Below, piece after piece: positions 9,062-17,470 of a DNA stretch of 64,000 bases. This DNA comes from Stenotrophomonas sp. Iso1 (GTDB lineage Bacteria; Pseudomonadota; Gammaproteobacteria; Xanthomonadales; Xanthomonadaceae), in NCBI RefSeq assembly GCF_027497995.1, contig NZ_JAODBT010000001.1, positions 1,638,488-1,702,487 of the forward strand, written 5' to 3'. The notes under the pieces were generated by a model. The model made no database searches. It was given only the letters and a program-made list of their open reading frames with translations, and was not told where the DNA came from. A program made the translations under genes and the position numbers. Position 1 is the first letter of the stretch. The number at the start of each line of letters is the position of its first letter.

Positions 9062-9949
9062 TCAGTCGATGTAGCGCTTGAGCAGATCGCCGTAGGCATC
9101 GATGCGACGATCGCGCAGGAATGGCCAGATGCGGCGCACGTGTTCGCTGCGCTGCAGGTCGATCTCGCAGATCAGCAAGGTTGCGTCCGTACCGGCTTCG
9201 GCCAGGAACTCGCCCTGTGGGCCCAGTACGTGGCTGTTGCCCCAGAAGTCGATGCCAGAAGCGCCCAGTGGCGAGGCTTCATGGCCAACACGGTTGCAGC
9301 TGAGTACCGGTACACCATTGGCGACAGCGTGGCCGCGATGACTCAGTACCCAGGCATCGCGCTGGCGGTTCTTTTCGTCCTGCACGTCTTCCGGATCCCA
9401 GCCGATGGCGGTCGGATAGAGCAGTAGTTCTGCGCCGGCCAGCGCCATCAGGCGTGCAGCTTCTGGATACCATTGGTCCCAGCACACCAGCACGCCAAGG
9501 CGGCCCACGGAGGTGTCGATCGGCTTGAAGCCGATATCGCCCGGCGTGAAGTAGAACTTCTCATAGAAACCCGGGTCGTCCGGAATGTGCATCTTGCGGT
9601 ACTTGCCCAGCAAGGTGCCGTCTTTCTCGAAGACGACGGCGGTGTTGTGGTACAGGCCAGCGGCGCGGCGCTCGAACAGCGAACCGACAATCACCACGCC
9701 GTGCTTTTTGGCCAGCGCGCCCAGACGCTCGGTGCTCGGGCCGGGAATCGGCTCAGCGAGATCGAACTCGTCCACCGACTCGTGCTGGCAGAAATACGGA
9801 CCGTTATGCAGCTCCTGCAGCAGCACCAGTTTCGCGCCTTGGGCGGCCGCCTCGGCCACGCGGGCTTCGATGACTTCCAGATTGGCAGCGGCATCGCCGT
9901 GGTTGCGTTCCTGGACAAGGGCGACGGTTAGGGTGTGGCGGGAGCTCAT
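9062..9949 (-). CDS. aguB: N-carbamoylputrescine amidohydrolase
   Basis: A nitrilase-superfamily enzyme of 295 residues that hydrolyses N-carbamoylputrescine to putrescine, CO2 and ammonia, the last step of the agmatine route to putrescine. The catalytic triad is visible: Glu46 in LLQELH, Lys119 in KYRKMHIPD and Cys156 in VLVCWDQWYPE. Length and motifs match plant and Pseudomonas AguB closely. Agmatine deiminase (aguA) is the next gene upstream on the same strand, 110 bp away with two strong hairpins between them, so both steps of the pathway are encoded together. Confidence 0.96.
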   Translation of the reverse strand: MSSRHTLTVALVQERNHGDAAANLEVIEARVAEAAAQGAKLVLLQELHNGPYFCQHESVDEFDLAEPIPGPSTERLGALAKKHGVVIVGSLFERRAAGLYHNTAVVFEKDGTLLGKYRKMHIPDDPGFYEKFYFTPGDIGFKPIDTSVGRLGVLVCWDQWYPEAARLMALAGAELLLYPTAIGWDPEDVQDEKNRQRDAWVLSHRGHAVANGVPVLSCNRVGHEASPLGASGIDFWGNSHVLGPQGEFLAEAGTDATLLICEIDLQRSEHVRRIWPFLRDRRIDAYGDLLKRYID

Positions 9950-9992
9950 CCGGTTACAGATCCTGCATGGGAAGGGCGCATGGTAGCGCGGA

Positions 9993-10054
9993 AGCCGCAG
10001 CGGAATGTCCGCTGCGGCTGAACGTAAGTGCCCGCTGGCTGCGTCGCCAGCGGG
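9993..10054 (-). other. Two intercistronic hairpins between aguA and aguB
   Basis: 9993-10019 is a perfect 12-bp inverted repeat with a 3-nt loop. 10031-10054 is a 9-bp inverted repeat with a 6-nt loop. Neither is followed by a T-run on the minus strand, so they look more like RNA-processing or stability elements than terminators. Confidence 0.5.
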
Positions 10055-10060
10055 GCATGG

Positions 10061-11113
10061 TCAGGGCGCGATCCGGGTGGGCAACAGGCCGGCCGGCAGC
10101 TGCATGGTGATGCAGTGCAGGCTGCCGTTCTGCCAGATCAGCGAGCGGCAGGGAACCTGCACGATTTCGCGGTCCGGGAATGCCTGTGCGAGTACATCAC
10201 GCGCCGCATCGTCGGCCACATCGCCATATGCTGGCATCAGCACCGCGCCATTGACGATCAGGAAGTTGGCGTACGACGCGGCCAGGCGTCGGCCCTCGTC
10301 GATCACCGGCTGCGGCCACGGCAGCGGGAACAGGCGGTAAGGCTGGCCGTCGGCAGTGCGCATTGCCGCCAGCTCCGCGCCCATCGCCCTGAGTTCGGCG
10401 TGATGCGAATCCTGTGCGTCGTCGCAGTCCTGGTAAACGATGCTGTCCGCCGATGCGAAGCGGGCGAGGGTGTCAACGTGAGCGTCAGTGTCGTCGCCTT
10501 CCAGGTAGCCGTGGTCCAGCCACAGCACGCGGTCCTGGTGCATCCACTGCGCCATGTCTGCGCTGAGCGATTCGCGGTCGCGATCGGGGTGGCGTTCGTG
10601 CAGGCACTGCCATGTGGTCAGCAGGGTACCGGCACCATCGGTATCGACCGCGCCGCCTTCCAGTGCGAACGGGATGCTGCGCACGTCGGCATTGGCGTTG
10701 AATACGCCAGCGCTGTGAAGCGCGCCAACCAGTTGGTCGTCGAGACTTGCCTCAAATTTTCCGCCCCAGCCGGTGAAACGGAAATCCAGCAGCTGGAAGC
10801 TGCCGTCGGCGCGCTTGAGGGTGATCGGGCCGGAGTCACGCAACCAGGTGTCGTCATATTGCGCGGTGATGAAATGCACGCGCTCCATGTCGATGCGGTT
10901 CGAGCGCAGGCGCATCTCGGCATAGGTTTCGATGTCGTCATCGCCCACGCAGATCAGTACCGGCTGGAAGCGGGTGATGGCGGCGACCAGTGCGATATAG
11001 GTTTCTTCGACGTCGGCCAGGCGGTCGGCCCAGTCGGTATCGGCGTGTGGCCAGGCAATCAGTACGCCGGACTGAGATTCCCATTCGGCAGGAAAGCGGA
11101 GCGTGTCGTTCAT
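10061..11113 (-). CDS. aguA: Agmatine deiminase (agmatine iminohydrolase)
   Basis: A 350-residue cytoplasmic enzyme converting agmatine to N-carbamoylputrescine and ammonia. The guanidino-group-modifying fold is recognisable: FPAEWESQSGVLIAWPH at the start, DTWLRDSGP near residue 92, the WLDHGYLEGDDTDAHVD stretch in the middle, and the C-terminal nucleophile Cys334 in NGSLHCIT. The start ATG has an AAGAAG ribosome binding site. It is upstream of aguB on the same strand and forms the first step of the same pathway. Confidence 0.96.
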   Translation of the reverse strand: MNDTLRFPAEWESQSGVLIAWPHADTDWADRLADVEETYIALVAAITRFQPVLICVGDDDIETYAEMRLRSNRIDMERVHFITAQYDDTWLRDSGPITLKRADGSFQLLDFRFTGWGGKFEASLDDQLVGALHSAGVFNANADVRSIPFALEGGAVDTDGAGTLLTTWQCLHERHPDRDRESLSADMAQWMHQDRVLWLDHGYLEGDDTDAHVDTLARFASADSIVYQDCDDAQDSHHAELRAMGAELAAMRTADGQPYRLFPLPWPQPVIDEGRRLAASYANFLIVNGAVLMPAYGDVADDAARDVLAQAFPDREIVQVPCRSLIWQNGSLHCITMQLPAGLLPTRIAP

Positions 11114-11195
11114 TTCTTCTTGCTTGTAGAGCCCGGCGCGATGGCGCTGGGACGGAAGTGGTGACTGGCGTCACTGCCGGCCACCACGGGCCAAG

Positions 11196-11525
11196 TCAGC
11201 GGATCGGCGGCTTCGGGCCGATTTCGTTGGGAGCTGCCTGGTTGGCAACTACATCAATCACGCGCTGCTTCTCGAAATAGACAGTGAATGCTGGGTAGAC
11301 CCAGCGGTTGATCGTTGGCCACTGGCGCTTTTGGCCGCCGCGCGGGTCCAGCCGTTCCTGCGGTGCGCCAAAACGAGCTTCGACCTGGCTGGCGGTTTCG
11401 CCGCGAGCTGGCAGTGCGCCGGCAGGTTTTTCCTGCGCACGCTCAATCAACAGCGTGTCGGCGGTTGCCGCGGACGCCGCGACAAGTGCGGTGATCAGGG
11501 TCAGTGTTTTCAACATTTGCTTCAT
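11196..11525 (-). CDS. Small exported protein, possible BamE/SmpA-like fold
   Basis: A 109-residue protein with a clear Sec signal peptide (positive start, hydrophobic core at residues 7-20, likely cleavage after ASAATA, residue 22). The mature part contains RGETASQVEARFGAP, then a Trp/Tyr/Phe-rich stretch and VYFEKQRVIDVV. That pattern of a Gly-rich turn, a short helix with G-x-P, and paired strands ending in a hydrophobic-charged strand resembles the SmpA/OmlA (BamE) domain. This is an inference from pattern only. There is no lipobox, so it is probably periplasmic and soluble. It is flanked by the rpmJ terminator upstream and aguA downstream. Confidence 0.7.
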   Translation of the reverse strand: MKQMLKTLTLITALVAASAATADTLLIERAQEKPAGALPARGETASQVEARFGAPQERLDPRGGQKRQWPTINRWVYPAFTVYFEKQRVIDVVANQAAPNEIGPKPPIR

Positions 11526-11576
11526 GGTCGCTTCTCCCCAGAGGACAGGTGACGATTACAGCAAAAAACCGGCAAC

Positions 11577-11603
11577 AAAAAACCGCCCGGAGGCGGCTTT
11601 TTG
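11577..11603 (-). terminator. Intrinsic terminator of rpmJ
   Basis: On the minus strand a GC-rich stem (CCGCC/GGCGG with a TCCG loop) is framed by an A-run and a six-T run. It lies about 50 bp after the rpmJ stop and before the next minus-strand gene. Confidence 0.85.
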
Positions 11604-11653
11604 TGAAAAGCCGAAACCCTTTCGGATTCCGGTGTCGGCTTGCGCCGACCGGC

Positions 11654-11779
11654 TCAGCGCTGGCGAGCCTTGAAGCGCGGGTTCGACTTGCAGATCACGA
11701 AGATCTTGCCGCGACGGCGAACAACCTTGCAATCACGGTGACGGGTCTTCGCCGACTTCAGGGAGGACAGGACTTTCAT
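11654..11779 (-). CDS. rpmJ: 50S ribosomal protein L36 (zinc-free, type-B-like)
   Basis: A 41-residue ribosomal protein beginning [20 protein letters not shown] and ending [13 protein letters not shown]. It binds 23S rRNA late in assembly of the large subunit. Only two cysteines remain (C17, C30), and the CxxC...C...H zinc ribbon of ordinary L36 is missing. It therefore belongs to the C-minus, YkgO-like form. A GAGGT ribosome binding site precedes the ATG, a good promoter lies at 11860-11889 and a terminator follows. It is thus a single-gene transcription unit away from the main ribosomal protein operons. Confidence 0.95.
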   Translation of the reverse strand: MKVLSSLKSAKTRHRDCKVVRRRGKIFVICKSNPRFKARQR

Positions 11780-11859
11780 TGCATACCTCGGCGGATAACT
11801 GTTGGAATTTTCAAGAGCGCGGCCGCGGATATGCAGGATGACGCTCGTTCAAGCCCGCC

Positions 11860-11889
11860 ATTCTACCGGGTAATTCCATGCGCGTTCAA
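11860..11889 (-). promoter_or_regulatory. Predicted sigma-70 promoter of rpmJ
   Basis: On the minus strand TTGAAC (11884-11889) and TAGAAT (11860-11865) are separated by 18 bp. This puts the transcription start about 70-75 bp before the rpmJ ATG. Confidence 0.65.
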
Positions 11890-11969
11890 GTGGTTGCATT
11901 GAACGGGGCGCCGGAGCGGCTGTGCGGGGCGCTAGAATAGCCTGATTCGAGTCCAAATCAGGCAGCCAG

Positions 11970-12647
11970 ATGAGCCAGCTTTCCCCCGTTCTTACCATTG
12001 ATGGCCCGTCCGGGGCAGGCAAGGGCACCGTCAGTCGAATCGTTGCCCGGCAGCTGGGCTGGCAATACCTGGATTCAGGTGCGCTTTATCGTGCGGTGGG
12101 TGTGGCGGCCAGCTGGGCGGACATCGACACCTCCGATGCGTCGGCGTTGGTGCGGTGCACATTCGACACCAAAGTTCAGTTTGCTGAACAAGGTGAGAGC
12201 CTGCGCGTATTTGTCAATGGCACCGATGCCACCGACGAGCTCCGGCTGGAAACCACGGGGGCTTTGGCCTCGGCCATTGCGGCCATCCCCGAGGTCCGGG
12301 CCGCGCTGAAGGAGCGCCAGCGCGCATTCAGAATTTTGCCGGGCTTGGTGGCCGATGGCCGTGACATGGGAACTGTCATCTTCCCGGATGCCCCATTCAA
12401 GGTATTCCTGACTGCGAGCGCCGAAGAACGGGCGCAGCGGCGGCATAAGCAGTTGAAAGAAAAAGGGGTTTCGGTTAACTTTGACGATCTCCTGCGCGAG
12501 ATCATGGCCCGCGACGCCCGTGATGCACAGCGCGCAGTGGCGCCCCTGAGGCCGGCCGAAGACGCCGTTCTCATCGACACCAGCGGTATTGGCATCGACG
12601 ACGTCGTTGCCAAGGTGCTGGGTCTGGTTTCCAACAAGGAAGCCTGA
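11970..12647 (+). CDS. cmk: Cytidylate kinase
   Basis: A 225-residue kinase that phosphorylates CMP and dCMP using ATP. The P-loop is GPSGAGKGT at residues 12-20. It is followed by the substrate-binding [11 protein letters not shown], the [13 protein letters not shown] segment and the lid region with [12 protein letters not shown]. Length and order are normal for the bacterial family. It precedes rpsA, as in E. coli and most proteobacteria. The 196-bp gap before rpsA holds a leader with no gene that I can support. Confidence 0.97.
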   Translation: MSQLSPVLTIDGPSGAGKGTVSRIVARQLGWQYLDSGALYRAVGVAASWADIDTSDASALVRCTFDTKVQFAEQGESLRVFVNGTDATDELRLETTGALASAIAAIPEVRAALKERQRAFRILPGLVADGRDMGTVIFPDAPFKVFLTASAEERAQRRHKQLKEKGVSVNFDDLLREIMARDARDAQRAVAPLRPAEDAVLIDTSGIGIDDVVAKVLGLVSNKEA

Positions 12648-12843
12648 TCCAATGCAGCGTTGAGTGTGGCCAGTCCATCGGCTGCAGTCGCAGATAGAGA
12701 AGTTGCAACAACCCCGCTGCGCAATGGTGCGTGGTGGGCTTTTTCATTCACATGCGGCTGCTTTCATGGGGTCGTCCAACAGGCTGGGCAGTACGGATTT
12801 CCGCAACAGATCCGCTGTCCATTTGTTCAATTGAGTAAATCTA

Positions 12844-14523
12844 ATGACCGAATCATTTGCAGAACTGTTTGAAGCCAGCCAGGCCAATCTGGCCAAGCTG
12901 AAGCCCGGTTCCATCGTTATCGGTACCGTCGTGGAAGTTCGCGGCGACGTGGTGGTGATCAACGCCGGCCTGAAGTCTGAAGGCATTGTGCCGATCGAAC
13001 AGTTCCGTAACGACGCTGGCGAGATCGATGTCGCTGAAGGCGACCAGGTCAAGGTCGCCCTCGACTCGATCGAGAACGGCTTCGGCGAAACCGTGTTGTC
13101 GCGCGAGAAAGCCAAGCGCGCCATGGTGTGGGACGAGCTGGAAGAAGCGCTGGAAAAGAACGAAACCATCACCGGCCGCATCAGCGGCAAGGTCAAGGGT
13201 GGTTTCACCGTGGACATCAAGGATGTCCGCGCGTTCCTGCCTGGTTCGCTGGTGGATGTGCGCCCGGTGCGCGACCCGGCCTACCTGGAAGGCAAGGAGC
13301 TGGAGTTCAAGCTCATCAAGCTCGACCGCAAGCGTAACAACGTGGTCGTTTCGCGTCGTGCAGTTGTCGAGAGCGAGCACTCGGAAGAGCGCGAGCAGCT
13401 GATGGACAAGTTGCAGGAAGGCGCGATTCTGAAGGGTGTCGTCAAGAACCTGACCGATTACGGCGCATTCGTGGACCTGGGCGGTATCGACGGCCTGCTG
13501 CACATCACCGACATGGCATGGAAGCGCGTGCGCCATCCGTCCGAAGTCGTGAACGTCGGCGACGAGCTGGACGTGCGCGTGCTGAAGTTCGACCGCGAGC
13601 GCAACCGCGTTTCGCTGGGTCTGAAGCAGCTGGGCGAAGATCCGTGGGACAACATCGCCCGTCGTTACCCGGCCAACAGCCGCGTGTTCGGCAAGGTCTC
13701 CAACGTCACCGATTACGGCGCATTCGTCGAGATCGAGCCGGGCGTCGAAGGCTTGGTGCACGTTTCGGAGATGGATTGGACCAACAAGAACGTCAACCCG
13801 TCCAAGGTTGTGCAGGTCGGTGACGAAGTTGAAGTCATGGTCCTGGACGTCGACGAGGAGCGTCGCCGCATCTCGCTGGGCATGAAGCAGGTTGCCGCCA
13901 ATCCGTGGGAAACCTTCGCTGCCATCTTCAAGAAGGGCGACAAGGTTGAAGGCCAGATCAAGTCGATCACCGACTTCGGCATCTTCATCGGCCTGGACGG
14001 CGGTATCGATGGCCTGGTGCACCTGTCGGACATCAGCTGGAACACCACCGGCGAAGACGTGGTCCGCAACTACAAGAAGGGCGACACCCTGGAAGCCGTT
14101 GTTCTGGCGGTCGATCCGGAGCGCGAGCGCATCTCGCTGGGCGTCAAGCAGCTTGAGCAGGATCCGTTCGGCCAGTTCATGGCGATCAATCCGAAGGGCT
14201 CGAAGGTCGAAGGCGTGGTCAAGGAAGTTGACGCCAAGGGCGCCATCATCGAACTGGCTGACGGCATCGAAGGCTACGTTGCTGCACGCGACATCAGTGT
14301 CGATCGTGTGGACGACGCTACCCAGCACCTGAAGGTTGGCGACAAGGTCGAAGCCAAGTTTGTGGGCATGGACCGCAAGGGCCGCACCCTGCAGCTGTCG
14401 ATCAAGGCCAAGGACGATGCTGAAATGCGCGAAACGCTGGAGGACTACCAGTCCGCTTCCGGCGGCACCACCCAGCTGGGTGCGCTGCTTCGTGCACAGT
14501 TGAACAGCAACAAGTCCGAGTAA
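12844..14523 (+). CDS. rpsA: 30S ribosomal protein S1
   Basis: A 559-residue protein that docks mRNA on the small ribosomal subunit. Six S1 (OB-fold) RNA-binding repeats can be followed. The last four show the repeated signature DYGAFV or a variant ([50 protein letters not shown], then a weaker one). The length is typical (557-560). Codon use is strongly biased, as expected for a highly expressed gene. That bias also produces a 559-codon open frame on the opposite strand, which is not a gene. A strong hairpin follows the stop, and ihfB is 91 bp downstream, as in E. coli. Confidence 0.98.
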   Translation: MTESFAELFEASQANLAKLKPGSIVIGTVVEVRGDVVVINAGLKSEGIVPIEQFRNDAGEIDVAEGDQVKVALDSIENGFGETVLSREKAKRAMVWDELEEALEKNETITGRISGKVKGGFTVDIKDVRAFLPGSLVDVRPVRDPAYLEGKELEFKLIKLDRKRNNVVVSRRAVVESEHSEEREQLMDKLQEGAILKGVVKNLTDYGAFVDLGGIDGLLHITDMAWKRVRHPSEVVNVGDELDVRVLKFDRERNRVSLGLKQLGEDPWDNIARRYPANSRVFGKVSNVTDYGAFVEIEPGVEGLVHVSEMDWTNKNVNPSKVVQVGDEVEVMVLDVDEERRRISLGMKQVAANPWETFAAIFKKGDKVEGQIKSITDFGIFIGLDGGIDGLVHLSDISWNTTGEDVVRNYKKGDTLEAVVLAVDPERERISLGVKQLEQDPFGQFMAINPKGSKVEGVVKEVDAKGAIIELADGIEGYVAARDISVDRVDDATQHLKVGDKVEAKFVGMDRKGRTLQLSIKAKDDAEMRETLEDYQSASGGTTQLGALLRAQLNSNKSE

Positions 14524-14553
14524 TTCGGGCATCCTGTTGCAGATGTGACCTGG

Positions 14554-14579
14554 GCGGCCCGGATATCAATCCGGGCCGC
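14554..14579 (+). other. Hairpin between rpsA and ihfB
   Basis: A perfect 11-bp GC-rich inverted repeat with an ATCA loop lies 30 bp after rpsA. A smaller stem (CAGGGTT/AACCCTG) follows at 14582-14597. There is no T-run, so partial termination or protection of the rpsA mRNA end is more likely than full termination. Confidence 0.55.
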
Positions 14580-14614
14580 TTCAGGGTTGAAACCCTGCCA
14601 TTGGCGAGTACGCA

Positions 14615-14920
14615 ATGACTAAATCCGAATTGATCGAAATCCTCGCGCGCCACCAGGCGCACCTGAAGGCCGATGATGTCGATCTGGCGGTGAAGTCGTT
14701 GTTGGAAATGATGGGTGGGTCGTTGTCCTCCGGGGATCGCATCGAGATTCGCGGTTTTGGTAGTTTTTCACTGCATTACCGCCCGCCACGCTTGGGCCGC
14801 AACCCGAAGACGGGTGAGTCGGTAGCGTTGCCGGGTAAGCATGTGCCGCATTTCAAGCCGGGCAAGGAGCTGCGCGAACGCGTCAGCTCGGTGGTGCCGC
14901 TGGAAAGCGATCCAGCCTGA
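14615..14920 (+). CDS. ihfB: Integration host factor subunit beta
   Basis: A 101-residue DNA-bending protein of the HU/IHF family that pairs with IHF-alpha. It begins [17 protein letters not shown]. Its DNA-binding arm includes the RNPKTGE motif (residues 66-72), followed by the usual [21 protein letters not shown]. It is located directly after rpsA, the conserved position of ihfB in gammaproteobacteria. Confidence 0.97.
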   Translation: MTKSELIEILARHQAHLKADDVDLAVKSLLEMMGGSLSSGDRIEIRGFGSFSLHYRPPRLGRNPKTGESVALPGKHVPHFKPGKELRERVSSVVPLESDPA

Positions 14921-14998
14921 AACGGCTGCCATGCTTCGCTGCGCATTCATGCGCTGATTCGGTAAGCTACGGTCTCTTGTTATTGGAGCAGCTGCCGC

Positions 14999-15295
14999 AT
15001 GAAGATCGTCCGTTTATTGATCCTGCTGGCAGTTCTTGTCGGCGGCCTGGTGATTGGCTCGCTCAACTCCCAGCCAATTGAGATCAGCCTGGCATTCTGG
15101 GTGCTCAAGACCACCTCTGGTATCGCGATCATTGCATCGCTGCTGGTAGGTGCGCTGGTAGGCGGTGGCATGGTGCTGGCCGGTCTGGTCGTGCCCATGT
15201 ATGCCAAGTTGCGGCGTGCCAACAAGGCTGTTTCCACCGCGGTTCCCGAGCCTGCGGCTACGGTGCAATCTCCTTCTCCTTTCGACGGGCGCTGA
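14999..15295 (+). CDS. lapA: LapA-domain inner-membrane protein
   Basis: A 98-residue membrane protein with two TM helices (about residues 3-21 and 41-63), separated by NSQPIEISLAFWVLKTTSG, which matches the LapA (formerly YciS, DUF1049) family. In E. coli, LapA works with LapB in lipopolysaccharide assembly and in control of LpxC proteolysis. lapB starts 6 bp after its stop, so the pair is an operon as in E. coli. Confidence 0.9.
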   Translation: MKIVRLLILLAVLVGGLVIGSLNSQPIEISLAFWVLKTTSGIAIIASLLVGALVGGGMVLAGLVVPMYAKLRRANKAVSTAVPEPAATVQSPSPFDGR

Positions 15296-15301
15296 TCGAA
15301 G

Positions 15302-16480
15302 ATGGCCTTTATCAGTGAGTGGTTCTGGTTTTTCCTGTGCTTGCCGATCGCAGCGGTTGGCGGCTGGGTGGTGGGCCGCCGAGGTGGCCAGCGCCACAGC
15401 GAGAATCAGGTCAGTCGCCTGTCCAGCACGTATTTTCGCGGCCTGAACTATCTGCTCAACGAGCAGCCGGACAAGGCCATCGAACTGTTCCTGCATATCG
15501 CGGAACTGGACAAGGAGACGTTCGAAACGCAGGTGGCGCTAGGGCATTTGTTCCGTCGCCGTGGCGAAGTGGATCGTGCCATCCGTCTGCATCAGGGCTT
15601 GGTCAATCGTGGCGATCTGAGTGATGCGCAGCGCGTCCAGGCACTGCTGGCGCTGGGCGAGGACTATATGAAGTCCGGTCTGCTCGACCGCGCCGAGACA
15701 GTTTTTACCGAGTTGGCGCAGCTTGATCAGCGCGCACCGCAGGCACTCAAACACTTGATCAGCATCTATCAGGCCGAGCGCGATTGGGAAAAGGCGATCG
15801 AGAACGCTACCCGCTATGAGCAGGTCACCGATGAGCCGATGGGTAAGCTGATTGGGCAGTTCGAGTGCGAACTGGCCGAGCGCTATCGTGCTGCGGGTCG
15901 CCTGGATGACGCGCGTGCCGCGATCAATCGTGCCAATGCTGCCGACGCGATGAGCGTGCGCGCGGGCATCATTGAGGGCCGTCTGGAGAGTGATTTTGGC
16001 AACGACGAGGCAGCAGTGCGTGCATTCGAGCGCGCTGCACGCAACGACCCGGACTACTTGCCCGAAATCCTGCCGCAGCTGGTCAAGAACTATCGCAATG
16101 TCGGTGATATCGCCGGCGCGAGGGCGTTCCTTGCGGAGATGACCGAACACTACCGGGGCATCGCGCCGGTACTGGCGTTGACGCATTTGATGGAAGAGCA
16201 GGAGGGTGCCGCCCCGGCGCGTGCTTATCTGGGGCGCCAGTTGAAGGACCGGCCATCGGTGCGCGGCGAGTCGGCGTTGATTGATCTGACGCTGGCCGAA
16301 GGGGCTGACCCGATTGCCACGCTGCACGATCTAAAGCACATCACTGATCAGTTGTTGGTTCGCAACCCTGCCTACCGCTGTACCCGTTGTGGCTTTGGTG
16401 CACGTACCCACCATTGGCAATGTCCCAGTTGCAAGGAGTGGGGGACGGTCAAGCCGCTGCTGAACTACGCGGTGCTCTAA
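15302..16480 (+). CDS. lapB: Lipopolysaccharide assembly protein LapB
   Basis: A 392-residue inner-membrane-anchored scaffold that links LPS synthesis to FtsH-driven degradation of LpxC. It has an N-terminal TM helix (residues 5-23), then an array of TPR helices through about residue 340. The C-terminal rubredoxin-type metal site uses C360, C363, C374 and C377 (CTRC and CPSC). The length fits E. coli LapB (389). It is in an operon with lapA, and the envelope-sugar genes start 3 bp later. Confidence 0.96.
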   Translation: MAFISEWFWFFLCLPIAAVGGWVVGRRGGQRHSENQVSRLSSTYFRGLNYLLNEQPDKAIELFLHIAELDKETFETQVALGHLFRRRGEVDRAIRLHQGLVNRGDLSDAQRVQALLALGEDYMKSGLLDRAETVFTELAQLDQRAPQALKHLISIYQAERDWEKAIENATRYEQVTDEPMGKLIGQFECELAERYRAAGRLDDARAAINRANAADAMSVRAGIIEGRLESDFGNDEAAVRAFERAARNDPDYLPEILPQLVKNYRNVGDIAGARAFLAEMTEHYRGIAPVLALTHLMEEQEGAAPARAYLGRQLKDRPSVRGESALIDLTLAEGADPIATLHDLKHITDQLLVRNPAYRCTRCGFGARTHHWQCPSCKEWGTVKPLLNYAVL

Positions 16481-16483
16481 GGC

Positions 16484-17470
16484 GTGTCCCTGCATCATCT
16501 TTGGCTCCCGTTGGTCACCTTCGGCGTGGCCGTGGCGGCGACCTGGCTGGCCATTCGCTATGCGGTCAAGCGCCAGCTGGTAGATATGCCGGGTGAGCGA
16601 CGTAGTCACACCGTCTCCACGCCGCGCGGGGGCGGCGTCGGCATCGTGGTTTCAGTGCTGGCGGCTTGTTTCGCAGCGGCACTGCTGTATCCGGCTGCCG
16701 CTGTGCCTGTTGGCGTGTTCGCTCTTGGCTTGATGATGGTGGCGGGGATAGGTTGGTGGGACGACCATCGTTCACTGCCTGCGCTTCCTCGGCTGGGAGT
16801 GCATCTGCTGGCGGCGATTCTGTTAGGGCTGCTGGTTTGGACGGGCAGTGGCAGCATGATCAAGGCGTTGTTCTGCGCGCTGCTTGCCGTCTCGTTGATC
16901 AACATCTGGAATTTCATGGATGGGATCAACGGCCTGGCGGTCACTCAGGCGATTCTGGTGGCCATTGGCACCGCCTTTCTACTTCCATTTCCGTATGCAT
17001 TGGTTGGTCTGGTGGTGGCAGCCGCGTGCTTGGGCTTTCTCCCGTTCAATTTCCCCAAGGCCCGGGTATTCATGGGGGATGTGGGAAGCGGGGCGCTGGG
17101 CTACTTGATGGCGGGGTTGTTGGCGCTCGGCCTGAGTGTGACCGAGTTGGCCATGCCGCTATGGTTGATGCTGCCAGCCGCGTTCTTCGTTGATGCCGGC
17201 TTCACATTGCTGACGCGGATGTCCAAAGGCGAGCGCTGGATGCAGCCACATACCCAACATTTGTACCAACGTTTCGTAAAGCGTGAATGGAGTCACTCCC
17301 TTGTTACGGGAGGCTATTCGCTCTTTACCCTTTGCGGAACTACACTTGCAGCGTTGTTTTCAAGGCTTTCCCAAGGTTGGGGATGGGCAGGGGGCGTGAT
17401 ATGGGTGACTGCGACAGCAGTGGCCTGGTTTTTCCTGCGCAGGCGATTTTTCATTAAGGACGAGAGCTGA
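16484..17470 (+). CDS. Polyisoprenyl-phosphate sugar-1-phosphate transferase (WecA/WbpL-like)
   Basis: A 328-residue integral membrane protein of the MraY/WecA family (glycosyltransferase family 4), with about ten hydrophobic helices. It transfers a sugar-1-phosphate, probably an N-acetylated hexosamine, from a UDP-sugar to undecaprenyl phosphate and so starts O-antigen or a similar glycan. Family motifs are in order: MPGERRSHTVSTPRGGGVG near residue 28, WWDDHRSLP near 89, NIWNFMDGINGLA near 139 and FMGDVGSGALGY near 196. It starts with GTG 3 bp after lapB, and its TGA overlaps the ATG of the next gene. The chemistry is clear from the family; the exact sugar is not. Confidence 0.88.
   Translation: MSLHHLWLPLVTFGVAVAATWLAIRYAVKRQLVDMPGERRSHTVSTPRGGGVGIVVSVLAACFAAALLYPAAAVPVGVFALGLMMVAGIGWWDDHRSLPALPRLGVHLLAAILLGLLVWTGSGSMIKALFCALLAVSLINIWNFMDGINGLAVTQAILVAIGTAFLLPFPYALVGLVVAAACLGFLPFNFPKARVFMGDVGSGALGYLMAGLLALGLSVTELAMPLWLMLPAAFFVDAGFTLLTRMSKGERWMQPHTQHLYQRFVKREWSHSLVTGGYSLFTLCGTTLAALFSRLSQGWGWAGGVIWVTATAVAWFFLRRRFFIKDES

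Noticed and set aside
12648..12843. Possible attenuator or S1 autoregulatory structure before rpsA
   Set aside because: An imperfect stem followed by CTTTTT near 12735 exists, but pairing is weak and I could not find a consistent alternative fold.
12853..14532. 559-codon open frame on the minus strand covering all of rpsA
   Set aside because: It is an exact shadow caused by strong codon bias in rpsA. Its product has no domain pattern and rpsA is unmistakable.
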